A stretch of 9,705 nt of DNA from 2-01-FULL-41-26 sp964587505 (GCA_964587505.1 CAZPLD010000028.1:1-9705), one strand, 5' to 3'; positions 1 through 6,331 are shown, numbered from the stretch's first letter. Program-made: numbers and translations. Notes: generated by a model not told the origin, from the letters alone.

Positions 1-42
1 AAGGCGCAGGCAATAGGTCGAAAATAGGCGGGGGTTGAGCAA

Positions 43-477
43 TTAGTTAGGACACTCCAGGCGGCATTGCGGAGGGATGTTGGTGGGGTCGGGTTGAGGC
101 GTTGCGTTCAGGTTGAGAACCTTGTCCACGAGAGATTCCACGATGCCCTTATCTTCTTTTTCCAGCTGGGACAAATTATTTATTAAACTTTTGGAGCCGT
201 TGAAAGCCTCAACGGCTTTTTGAATTATTGCCTTATCAGTTGCGGAGACGTTTTTTGAATTCAATAGCGCAGGAGCGGTTTCCGAGAAAAACTTATCCAT
301 GCTTTCATAATCAGAATTAATGTTGTCAATTATAATTTCCTTGGCTGTTTTAGGAAATAGAGTTTGGCTGACCTTATCTTTTGCTTGTCCCAAAATATTA
401 CCAACCAAATTGCTTCCGCCGCCAAAAGACGAAAACAATACCGCCAAAATTAAGAATAGACCGAGAATGTAAGGCAT
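43..477 (-). CDS. Small membrane-anchored or secreted protein of unknown function
   Basis: I do not recognise this 144-residue protein. Residues 3-16 form a hydrophobic helix (PYILGLFLILAVLF), followed by a Ser/Gly stretch at 17-23. This could be an N-terminal anchor or an uncleaved signal; there is no lipobox cysteine. The rest is soluble and probably helical (about 40-122), with a Pro-rich tail that ends with two cysteines (CRLEC). The gene lies 26 bases downstream of the pilin-like fusion gene on the same strand with no terminator between them, so it is probably co-transcribed. A weak AGGT lies about 14 bases before the ATG, a poor ribosome binding site. The ORF is clean with a normal start, so I am fairly sure it is a gene. 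A role as an accessory protein of the neighbouring pilin is inference from position only. Confidence 0.7.
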   Translation of the reverse strand: MPYILGLFLILAVLFSSFGGGSNLVGNILGQAKDKVSQTLFPKTAKEIIIDNINSDYESMDKFFSETAPALLNSKNVSATDKAIIQKAVEAFNGSKSLINNLSQLEKEDKGIVESLVDKVLNLNATPQPDPTNIPPQCRLECPN

Positions 478-503
478 AGAACGGATTTTTACCTATTGCG
501 CCG

Positions 504-1751
504 TTAAGGTGCCAGGCTTGGTTGGATCCACGTTTGTCCGGAATCAACCACCCCAACACATCCGCGTATAAGAGTTGTCGTTCCACCCTGGACCAGGTCT
601 ATTGCTTCGAATCTTCCGGGCCCTATATCCGGTCGCAAATATCCCAATGTGTCGGTAGATTGGGGTCCTGCAGCTCGTTTTCGGCCCCAATTGGCATCTA
701 TTTGGTGAAGACGCCAAGCCACTATGGCAGTGAATTCGTCACGAGTACCCGGACCTGGTCCCTCAATCGTCAAATCAATGTTGGGGAATTCATTTTTGAC
801 CTGTTGCATAACCGACATCGGATCGGGCGAAATTGAATTAGGAGGACTATCGCAGGAAACAAATACGCCGCCTCCGCCTCCGGTTGTACTGGTAGAATTT
901 GTTTGACCAAGTCCTGGCAGATTGACGGTGTTGCTGACAAAATCCGGGTTGATGGTGTACAGAATCAGGTATGAAGACAAGAGAAGAATTGCCCCAAACA
1001 CGGCATTGGTCATGTGAGTTTTTGCTTCGCCGATCCGTGATCTGTTTCCAGCTGCCGTGAGCCATAAAAATCCGGAATAGAAAAACATTACGAACACCGC
1101 TATGCCTAATATTCCCAGCGACCATGTAAATATTTGTGAAATAAGTTGGCCTAAATTAGTCGGCAAACCCTGGGTGGGAGGAGTATAGATGGGCTGTGCG
1201 GGAAACGCTGGTCTGCCATTCGGCACCGGGAGTTCACCCAAAGCTAAACATGCAGGGATAGGGGGAATAATATCAACACCTTCAAAGGTACTATGCCCGC
1301 CACAATAGCCCACTTTAATTGCTTCAATTATTCTTGCTCCGCCCGCGGCTACTCTATATTCTGTGGTATCAGAGTCACCATCTTTCCAAACTCTTACTAC
1401 TTGAGGATAAAAATAATTACCTGATTCATCTGGTGTTGGCATTGCTACCTTCTCAGCATGAAAACCCTTGCCACTTAAAGTGGAGATTACTCCATCTCTA
1501 AGTTGAGCTACCGCAGCTTCACCCTCAGCACTTCCCCCGTCTCCGGCTCCATAACTCGGCAGATCTGCAATTTCCGGATGTGAGGCAACATATTCATTTG
1601 CAGCATTTCTCACATCGCTCTGATATAGATCGGTTTGTCCTTTTTCAGCGCAAGTATCACATCCGACAGCCGAAGCATTAGAAACAAAAAAAATAGAAAA
1701 ACTAAAAAATATAGCTAAAAAAACCGCTAATATTTTTTTGTGTTTAAGCAT
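504..1751 (-). CDS. Secreted fusion protein with a CPR-type VirB2-like T4SS pilin segment
   Basis: 415 residues if started at MLKHKK. I prefer this to the upstream in-frame start at 1802 because it opens directly on a signal peptide (1-28, ending SNASA) and lies 7 bases after a TATACT box. Residues 29-190 form an extracytoplasmic domain with a CxxC near the start (Cys31, Cys34) and more cysteines at 150 and 168. A Pro-rich linker follows. Two membrane helices lie at about 207-235 and 248-268, separated by a short polar loop (AAGNRSRIGEAKTH). This is the arrangement of the T4SS pilin family found in CPR bacteria. A Gly/Thr/Ser linker then leads to a C-terminal domain (300-415) with W-x-L-H-x2-D-x2-W-G and EAIDLV motifs. 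I believe such motifs also occur in end-domains of some phage and surface proteins, but this is weak recall. Ordinary VirB2-like pilins are about 100-150 residues, so this is an unusual fusion. Six exported cysteines suggest disulfides. Confidence 0.8.
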   Translation of the reverse strand: MLKHKKILAVFLAIFFSFSIFFVSNASAVGCDTCAEKGQTDLYQSDVRNAANEYVASHPEIADLPSYGAGDGGSAEGEAAVAQLRDGVISTLSGKGFHAEKVAMPTPDESGNYFYPQVVRVWKDGDSDTTEYRVAAGGARIIEAIKVGYCGGHSTFEGVDIIPPIPACLALGELPVPNGRPAFPAQPIYTPPTQGLPTNLGQLISQIFTWSLGILGIAVFVMFFYSGFLWLTAAGNRSRIGEAKTHMTNAVFGAILLLSSYLILYTINPDFVSNTVNLPGLGQTNSTSTTGGGGGVFVSCDSPPNSISPDPMSVMQQVKNEFPNIDLTIEGPGPGTRDEFTAIVAWRLHQIDANWGRKRAAGPQSTDTLGYLRPDIGPGRFEAIDLVQGGTTTLIRGCVGVVDSGQTWIQPSLAP

Positions 1752-1758
1752 TAATACC

Positions 1759-1766
1759 AGTATACT
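1759..1766. promoter_or_regulatory. Self-complementary -10 box shared by divergent envelope genes
   Basis: AGTATACT reads the same on both strands, so each strand has a TATACT -10 hexamer (plus 1761-1766, minus 1764-1759). On the minus strand the pilin-like gene ATG begins 7 bases after the box, which puts the expected transcription start at the A of the ATG. On the plus strand a TTGTGT (1738-1743) sits exactly 17 bases upstream as a weak -35, and the proposed GTG start of the transglycosylase is 10 bases downstream. This predicts two near-leaderless divergent transcripts from one symmetric element. The function is inferred from sequence. Confidence 0.6.
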
Positions 1767-1776
1767 AATAGTTAGA

Positions 1777-3087
1777 GTGATTAACCAGAGCAAAATCCAC
1801 ATCCTAATATTTTTGGCATTTTTGGCCTTGCCTATTTTCCACGCTGATGGTGCGGTTCAAGATGAAATAGATGTCAAAAATAGGCAGATAGAGGAAATCC
1901 AGAAGCAAATCGACGAATACGAGACACAAGTAGAAGGCGCCCGCAACCAGTCCCAGACTCTCCAGAACGAGATAAAAAATTTAAACGCCAAAATAAGCCA
2001 AGTCCAGCTGGAAATTAAATCGCTAGGCATTTCAATTAATAAGACAAATCTGGAAATAGGCGCTACAGAAACAAAGATTAGTGATGCCGGTGATAAGATA
2101 AATAAACACAAGAACGCTCTGGCGCAGTATATTCAGATAGTTTACGAAAATGACCAAAGGTCTTTGACCGAGATATTGCTTAAAAACCAGAACTTATCCG
2201 ATTTTTTTAGCGATTTAAATAATATCCAAACCACCCAGGATAATTTAAAGACGGCCATAGATGACATTAAAGATTTAAAAAGTGAACTGGAGCAGCACCA
2301 AGCCAGTCTTGAAGATAAACAGACTGAATTGGAGCAGGCAAAAAGATTACAGGAAATAGAAAAACGTTCGATGGATTCTGTTAAAGCTACGCAGGCTAAA
2401 TTATTGAAAGATACCCAAGGCAAAGAATCAAAATATCAGGAATTGGTAAAAAAATCCCAAAAAGATCTCCAAGCCCTTAAGAATCAGATAGGTTATTTGA
2501 TACAGAATGGAGTTTCAGCAGAAGAGGCGGTCAAATATGGCCAGCTTGCCGCCATAGGGGCAGGTATTAGACCAGCTTTTCTGCTTGCCGAACTTGAACA
2601 GGAAAGTGCCTTGGGGGGCAATGTCGGTAAGTGTTACATAATAGATAGGGTTAGCGGTGCCACCAGAAGAATTACAAACGGCCAAGTTTATTCAAAAGGC
2701 ATACATCCCACCAGAGATTTGGCTTTATTTTTAAATATTACGGCAGAATTGGGTAAAGATCCTTTTCAAACTCCGATATCATGCGGCCAGAGCTGGGGAG
2801 GCGCCATGGGCCCCGCTCAGTTCATTCCTTCTACGTGGATGGGATATATAGATATAGTTACTCGGTTAACGGGCCATAATCAGCCTAATCCTTGGAATAT
2901 TGAAGATGCGTTTGTTGCGGCTGCATCAAAACTTGCCAAAGACGGAGCCAGCAGTAAAACTCATGCTGGCGAAGTCGCCGCATCTAAAAGATATTATTGT
3001 GGCAGCGCAACAAGCAAAAAATCAAGTTGTATCAATTACGCCAACTCTGTTCAGCGTCTGGCGACACAGATCGAAGCTAATCTGTAG
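1777..3087 (+). CDS. Secreted coiled-coil lytic transglycosylase
   Basis: 436 residues from the GTG at 1777; the open frame extends back to a TTG at 1738 that overlaps the divergent gene. I chose the GTG because it gives a compact signal peptide (hydrophobic ILIFLAFLALPIF, cleavage near HADGA) and lies just after a -10 box. Mature residues about 28-242 are a long coiled coil rich in Lys, Glu and Gln with heptad spacing, resembling the N-terminal regions of wall-hydrolase regulators such as PcsB/EnvC-type proteins. Residues about 256-436 form a transglycosylase domain. The likely catalytic Glu is in ELEQES (Glu276), followed by CGQSWGGAMGPAQFIPSTW (336-354), the conserved signature of SLT/MltB-like enzymes. 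The family cleaves the MurNAc-GlcNAc bond in peptidoglycan outside the membrane. The coiled coil may couple the enzyme to a membrane partner (inference). Confidence 0.88.
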   Translation: MINQSKIHILIFLAFLALPIFHADGAVQDEIDVKNRQIEEIQKQIDEYETQVEGARNQSQTLQNEIKNLNAKISQVQLEIKSLGISINKTNLEIGATETKISDAGDKINKHKNALAQYIQIVYENDQRSLTEILLKNQNLSDFFSDLNNIQTTQDNLKTAIDDIKDLKSELEQHQASLEDKQTELEQAKRLQEIEKRSMDSVKATQAKLLKDTQGKESKYQELVKKSQKDLQALKNQIGYLIQNGVSAEEAVKYGQLAAIGAGIRPAFLLAELEQESALGGNVGKCYIIDRVSGATRRITNGQVYSKGIHPTRDLALFLNITAELGKDPFQTPISCGQSWGGAMGPAQFIPSTWMGYIDIVTRLTGHNQPNPWNIEDAFVAAASKLAKDGASSKTHAGEVAASKRYYCGSATSKKSSCINYANSVQRLATQIEANL

Positions 3088-3144
3088 TTGAAGATTTCTA
3101 ATAGCGTGATACATTTCTCTATATGTAATTTAACAATTTTGAGG

Positions 3145-3150
3145 TAGAAT
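3145..3150 (+). promoter_or_regulatory. Candidate -10 box and competing ribosome site for the second transglycosylase
   Basis: TAGAAT lies 3, 9 and 15 bases before three in-frame ATGs (3154, 3160, 3166). A transcription start 7 bases downstream would fall inside the first codons and favour 3160 or 3166 as a leaderless start. Against this, a GAGG at 3141-3144 lies 9 bases before the first ATG and could serve as a Shine-Dalgarno if transcription begins further upstream. No convincing -35 is visible. Confidence 0.35.
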
Positions 3151-3153
3151 GAG

Positions 3154-4488
3154 ATGACTATGAGCATGAATTCAAAACTCAATTTCCTTCTTTTTTTGTT
3201 GGCAATTTTTGGCGTTGCCGTATTTTCTCAAAGATTAAATGCTGAAGACATTATTTTCAACAAAACCATAATTATTAACGGACTTGCCGCTTCAAGTATC
3301 CAGGAATGGAAACTTTCGGAAAAAATAGAAGAGGGTAAAAAATTGCTGGAAAATTCTCCGCCCTTGCGATTTAAAGAAGAACCGCAAAAAGATAAAAAGG
3401 GGAGGATAATTAAGAAAAAAGGCCAACCAGTAATGGAGCTGGTCAAAAAAGAAGTTGCTTTGGCGGTGTTGGATACAGAAACAGGCGAGTTGTTTGAAAA
3501 AAGATACTGGCTTGATATGGCCGAGATAAATAAGGCAAACGAATTAAGAAAGAAATATCTGGATAATCCTGAACATCTTCCGAAATTCCAGCCATCAGAC
3601 ACTGGTGAAAAATTTGTGGCCGTGAGTAATTGGTGGAATAGTTTTAACTCCGATATCTCTGTTCTTAACAAGGGTAACACTACCAACCGATATGCTGTTG
3701 TGGCTAATAAATATCTGATGTCCAATGATGATCTGGTTTATCCGGAAGAAAAGACTGGCGCAAAATATTCCGACATCGTTTATGCTCCTCATTCTGAAAA
3801 TATTCATGTCTTAATGATGATTGCTTACGGAAAGGATTTTATAAATAAGAGCGTTCAACGGGCATTTGATGAATTGGCTCAAGCAGGCGTTATGTCAAGG
3901 GCTTTTTCGGGCAAATTGGTCACAGATACCGTCAGTCCGACATTCGTCAAAAACATACTTATCAATGAGCAGGCCGACCCAAAATTAACTTTGGTATCTA
4001 TCGATAGCGCCAAATATCAGGCGGAGAGAGTTCTTGTTCGTTATGGAGCAAATAAAGAAAAAGCTTTTCGTTATACTGTTTCAAAAACCGGGGCATCCGG
4101 TCCTGCTCAAATTATGCCCTTAACATATTCTCATCCGAAAAAGGGAACGGGCGTACTGCAAGCGTATATCGGAGCAAACTTAATAAAGGATGTTGATATC
4201 GGTAGGGTGGATATGGTCAATGCCATTAAGGCCCAAATTCTTGTGTTTGACGACCACATGGTTTATGTGATTCAGAGAGTTAATAATAGCGGGTCAAAAG
4301 CCAAAAAAGTGTTTGCCGGTTTATCTCCAGACCAATTAGACGAGGTTAGGGCCATGATATATAACGGCGGACCGAATAAATACAATATTTCCACCGGAGG
4401 ACTGAATTTAAAAGCCAGAGGAGTTAAAGAAACCCTCCCATTTATTCAAAAGTTCAGGGCAATCAGAGAACTCGGTCTTTTCAATTAA
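3154..4488 (+). CDS. Secreted lytic transglycosylase-like protein
   Basis: 444 residues from the first ATG; the true start may be the third (3166, MNSKLNF), which begins directly before a hydrophobic signal segment (residues 10-24 of the long form, cleavage near LNA). Residues 31-250 do not match a family I know. They contain a highly charged Lys-rich patch at about 75-92. The C-terminal part looks like an SLT-fold enzyme: ILINEQAD with the candidate catalytic Glu272, KTGASGPAQIMPLTY at 311-325, and MIYNGGPNK at 401-409, equivalent to the AYNGG motif of this fold. It follows the other transglycosylase by 66 bases on the same strand. The stop overlaps the stop of the convergent HAD gene by two bases, with no terminator between them. 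Peptidoglycan cleavage is family knowledge; serving the neighbouring pilin-like protein is inference. Confidence 0.8.
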   Translation: MTMSMNSKLNFLLFLLAIFGVAVFSQRLNAEDIIFNKTIIINGLAASSIQEWKLSEKIEEGKKLLENSPPLRFKEEPQKDKKGRIIKKKGQPVMELVKKEVALAVLDTETGELFEKRYWLDMAEINKANELRKKYLDNPEHLPKFQPSDTGEKFVAVSNWWNSFNSDISVLNKGNTTNRYAVVANKYLMSNDDLVYPEEKTGAKYSDIVYAPHSENIHVLMMIAYGKDFINKSVQRAFDELAQAGVMSRAFSGKLVTDTVSPTFVKNILINEQADPKLTLVSIDSAKYQAERVLVRYGANKEKAFRYTVSKTGASGPAQIMPLTYSHPKKGTGVLQAYIGANLIKDVDIGRVDMVNAIKAQILVFDDHMVYVIQRVNNSGSKAKKVFAGLSPDQLDEVRAMIYNGGPNKYNISTGGLNLKARGVKETLPFIQKFRAIRELGLFN

Positions 4489-5087
4489 ATTAATTTTGCG
4501 ATTTCCTTCCAAGATTTAACTCTGGCATAGCCGGAGTTTTTATCCCTCACCTTTCTGAAAGGTGAGGGATATTTAAATATTCCGAGGGGGTCGAATAGTA
4601 TTTTATTTGGTACGGAATGGAGTACGTCCAGAACTTTTTGCTCATCGTCTATGTAGTGGGTAATTCCCAGTGCTTTAGCTTTTATTTCTTTGTCTTCCGG
4701 CTCAAGAACAAAAAACGTATTCTTTTTATTAAAATATTTGGGCCAAAGACCATAGAAAGTTAAAATTACTATGACTTTTTTGGGGTATTTTTGTCGGGAT
4801 ATCAGGTAAAATGATATTTTCTTTTTCTTTATTAATTCAAGGACATCTTTCACTTCTGGCATTAAGTTTGGTTTATATATTTTCGCAATGTTATTATAAA
4901 GATACTCTTTAAATTTTTGATAACCTGATGGAGAAAATAACTCTTTTACTAAAATTGAGGGCGTCTGCTCTTTTTTTAATGAAATTCCAAATTTCTTAGC
5001 CGCTCTTATTTTATTTTCCGTATTATCTAAAATGACCCCATCTATATCGAAACCGATAACTTTTTTATTTTCTTGTCTTTTTTTCAT
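4485..5087 (-). CDS. HAD-superfamily hydrolase
   Basis: 200 residues. The HAD motif I is FDIDGV with the nucleophile and acid/base aspartates Asp14 and Asp16. Motif II is the Ser in YLISRQ (Ser97). Motif III is probably a Lys near 135-139, and motif IV is HYIDDE (Asp147, Asp148). The helical segment between motifs I and II (about 20-90) acts as a small cap, as in C1-type phosphatases such as 5'-deoxynucleotidases. The substrate cannot be read from sequence. The start codon lies 5 bases after a TATACT box, predicting a leaderless mRNA. Near the C terminus, residues 173-183 (YPSPFRKVRDK) are encoded by a 15-bp perfect palindrome that looks like an inserted repeat; the frame continues to a normal end (SWKEIAKL). 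The gene is convergent with the upstream transglycosylase and divergent from the dut operon. Confidence 0.85.
   Translation of the reverse strand: MKKRQENKKVIGFDIDGVILDNTENKIRAAKKFGISLKKEQTPSILVKELFSPSGYQKFKEYLYNNIAKIYKPNLMPEVKDVLELIKKKKISFYLISRQKYPKKVIVILTFYGLWPKYFNKKNTFFVLEPEDKEIKAKALGITHYIDDEQKVLDVLHSVPNKILFDPLGIFKYPSPFRKVRDKNSGYARVKSWKEIAKLI
4541..4571. repeat. 15-bp perfect palindrome inside the HAD gene
   Basis: Arms 4541-4555 and 4557-4571 are perfectly complementary around the single base 4556 (TATCCCTCACCTTTC and its complement). The palindrome is fully inside the HAD coding frame and encodes YPSPFRKVRDK, which sits after the last HAD motif and looks like an added loop. This is the behaviour of palindromic elements that insert in frame into proteins, known from Rickettsia. 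The sequence itself is not claimed to be a Rickettsia element. Confidence 0.75.
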
Positions 5088-5100
5088 TTTATAGTATATT
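5073..5100 (+). promoter_or_regulatory. Promoter of the three-gene dut operon
   Basis: A TTGTCT (5073-5078), 16-base spacer and TATATT (5095-5100) form a fair sigma70-type promoter. Transcription would start near 5107, giving a leader of about 30 bases with an AAGGA (5123-5127) 9 bases before the ATG at 5137. This operon therefore has a conventional Shine-Dalgarno leader, unlike most promoters in this window. Confidence 0.5.
5093..5098 (-). promoter_or_regulatory. Leaderless -10 box of the HAD gene
   Basis: On the minus strand TATACT is followed by ATAAA and then the ATG at 5087, so the transcription start expected about 7 bases after the box falls at the start codon. The -35 is weak (TTAAAC at 17-base spacing). 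The box overlaps the plus-strand -10 of the dut operon at the shared TATA (5095-5098). Confidence 0.55.
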
Positions 5101-5136
5101 AGGACAAGTTTTGTTGTTTAACAAGGATAGATAGCA

Positions 5137-5556
5137 ATGGCTAAAACTGGAACAAGTTATACTGTTCTTGATAACCCACAACTTTTTGAAAGCTCAATTG
5201 AGGCCCTCATAAGGCTTACCAAAGAGGGTCTACTTGTTTGGAGAGTAAGCTGGCACAACCCGAAAAGGGTTGAGGCGTTTCCTTCTAGTGAAATAAAAAA
5301 TATAGGAGATTTTGAACTTAGAGTGGGGAGAAGGCTTGCTGGAGCAACGGTCGGATATCCAGCAGATACAGATGAAAAAGACAGGTATTTATGGCTAAAA
5401 ATTACAGATGGCACTGGCGAACAGCACTATGTCGAATATCATGATGCGCCTACTCCTGTATTAAAATCTCTTGTTAAACAACTGCACGCTCTTGCCAAAT
5501 CGGAATGTGGCAAAGGACCAGTAACTTCAATGCTACTTTACGGCGGGGGGCGATAA
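5137..5556 (+). CDS. Hypothetical protein, first gene of the dut operon
   Basis: 139 residues, family not recognised. It has no signal peptide or membrane helix and so is probably cytoplasmic. The N-terminal third has an amphipathic helix (SSIEALIRLTKEG). The middle is beta-rich with aromatic residues (LLVWRVSWHNP, YLWLKITDGTGEQHYVEYHD). A helix at about 107-120 (VLKSLVKQLHALAK) precedes a Gly-rich tail ending YGGGR. Start choice is supported by AAGGA 9 bases upstream. Its stop TAA shares one base with the ATG of the next gene (TAATG), which indicates translational coupling. A link to nucleotide metabolism is only suggested by its place two genes before dut. Confidence 0.75.
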   Translation: MAKTGTSYTVLDNPQLFESSIEALIRLTKEGLLVWRVSWHNPKRVEAFPSSEIKNIGDFELRVGRRLAGATVGYPADTDEKDRYLWLKITDGTGEQHYVEYHDAPTPVLKSLVKQLHALAKSECGKGPVTSMLLYGGGR

Positions 5557-5750
5557 TGGGTGAAATTTCCCATCCTGTATTTGGTCGCTATGATCCAGAT
5601 TTAATATGTGAATGCGGTCATCCGCGTAAATACCACAACCACATGGGATTATCGGAAAATCTGATAGTTGGAACGAATTGTAATGCTTGTCGGTGCAGAG
5701 AATTTAAAGAAAGACTGACAAAAAAGTTAGAAAAGAAAGAGAATGGATAA
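5556..5750 (+). CDS. Small zinc-finger-like protein
   Basis: 64 residues. I start it at the ATG overlapping the previous stop; the open frame continues further upstream but would run inside the preceding gene. A G-rich stretch (5544-5550) just before the ATG can act as a ribosome site. The core has Cys18-x-Cys20-Gly-His22, His27, His29, then Cys42-x2-Cys45-x-Cys47 and Phe50: two metal-ligand clusters spaced by about 20 residues, consistent with a small zinc ribbon or finger. The C terminus is a Lys/Glu-rich helix (EFKERLTKKLEKKENG). It overlaps the dut start by 8 bases. Zinc binding is a motif-based inference; nucleic-acid binding or a partner role for the neighbouring proteins is possible but not shown. 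Confidence 0.75.
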   Translation: MGEISHPVFGRYDPDLICECGHPRKYHNHMGLSENLIVGTNCNACRCREFKERLTKKLEKKENG

Positions 5751-6258
5751 AGTCCGCATACACCTTCTCCCCGGCGGCAAGATGCCGGAAAGAAAAACAG
5801 CAGGCGCTGCATGTTTTGATGTATTTGCAAGAGCAATTGTCTCACCCCGAGAAATGGACCCTCAAAAAAGCTTTTTGAGAAAAACATTGTTCGATTTTCC
5901 AGGACTCGCCTCCTACAGATTAGAACCGAATGAGTCGGTACTTTTGGGGATAGGGTTTATAACCGAGATGGAGTTTCCAATGTATTACGAGATTAAACAA
6001 AGAAGCGGCTTATCCTCGGTATGGGACGTCATCGTGATAAATGATAATACCATCGTGGACTCTGATTATCGGGGAGAAGCCGGGGTCCGTTTAAAAAATA
6101 TCGGTAATTGTCCTTTTCTGTTAAAAAGGGGCATGAGAATAGCTCAAATAAAATTTGAATTTGCGGTCATTCCTGAACTGGAAGAAGTGTTTTCATATGA
6201 TGACCTGACGCAAACAGAAAGGGGAGCCAAAGGATTCGGTTCTACGGGTATGAAATAG
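5743..6258 (+). CDS. dut: Deoxyuridine 5'-triphosphate nucleotidohydrolase (dUTPase)
   Basis: 171 residues with all five motifs of trimeric dUTPases in order: I AACFDVFA (22-29), II QRSGLSS (86-92), III with DSDYRGE (catalytic Asp106, Tyr109), IV RIAQ (132-135) and V RGAKGFGSTG (160-169). The enzyme hydrolyses dUTP to dUMP and pyrophosphate, keeping uracil out of DNA and feeding thymidylate synthesis. Residues about 36-58 are an extra segment between motif I and the following strand (YRLEPNESVLLGIGF) compared with the usual 150-residue enzymes; part of it (40-46) is encoded by a short palindrome. The usual Gly before the catalytic Asp of motif III is replaced (NDNTIVD). It is the last gene of a tightly overlapping operon, followed six bases later by a terminator. 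A dCTP deaminase is less likely because motif V is the dUTPase form. Confidence 0.93.
   Translation: MDKVRIHLLPGGKMPERKTAGAACFDVFARAIVSPREMDPQKSFLRKTLFDFPGLASYRLEPNESVLLGIGFITEMEFPMYYEIKQRSGLSSVWDVIVINDNTIVDSDYRGEAGVRLKNIGNCPFLLKRGMRIAQIKFEFAVIPELEEVFSYDDLTQTERGAKGFGSTGMK
5861..5879. repeat. Short palindrome inside the dut extra segment
   Basis: CTCAAAAA (5861-5868) and TTTTTGAG (5872-5879) are complementary around AGC. It encodes residues 40-46 (PQKSFLR), within the segment that makes this dUTPase longer than usual. An A/T run makes chance more likely than for the other intragenic palindromes. Confidence 0.4.
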
Positions 6259-6263
6259 TCAAG

Positions 6264-6284
6264 GCCGTCTCAAGACGGCTTTTT
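6264..6284 (+). terminator. Intrinsic terminator of the dut operon
   Basis: GCCGTCT (6264-6270) pairs perfectly with AGACGGC (6273-6279); with the closing T-A pair open, the loop is TCAA. A run of five T follows (6280-6284). It starts six bases after the dut stop. Confidence 0.9.
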
Positions 6285-6286
6285 AA

Positions 6287-6324
6287 TTGAAAAAATTCAA
6301 ATTTAATGTACAATAATGTACAAT
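6287..6324 (+). promoter_or_regulatory. Promoter region of mnmA with tandem AATGTACAAT
   Basis: AATGTACAAT occurs twice in direct succession (6305-6314, 6315-6324), each copy carrying a TACAAT -10-like hexamer. TTGAAA (6287-6292) lies 16 bases before the first, and TTCAAA (6296-6301) lies 17 bases before the second. From the second, the start point expected 7 bases downstream is at 6331-6332, where the ATG of the remnant ORF begins. The inner TGTACA is palindromic, so the pair could also be an operator; that is conjecture. Confidence 0.55.
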
Positions 6325-6331
6325 ATTCTCT

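Noticed and set aside
1738..1776. TTG at 1738 as the start of the first transglycosylase
   Set aside because: It would overlap the divergent gene's start, add 13 residues before a signal peptide that is already complete, and lie upstream of the predicted transcription start.
1752..1802. Start at 1802 for the pilin-like protein
   Set aside because: It adds a second hydrophobic stretch before a complete signal peptide and runs through the shared promoter; the ATG at 1751 is better placed.
5256..5272. CAACCC-GAAAA-GGGTTG hairpin in the 139-residue gene
   Set aside because: A six-pair stem in coding sequence without a T run or repeat features is expected by chance.
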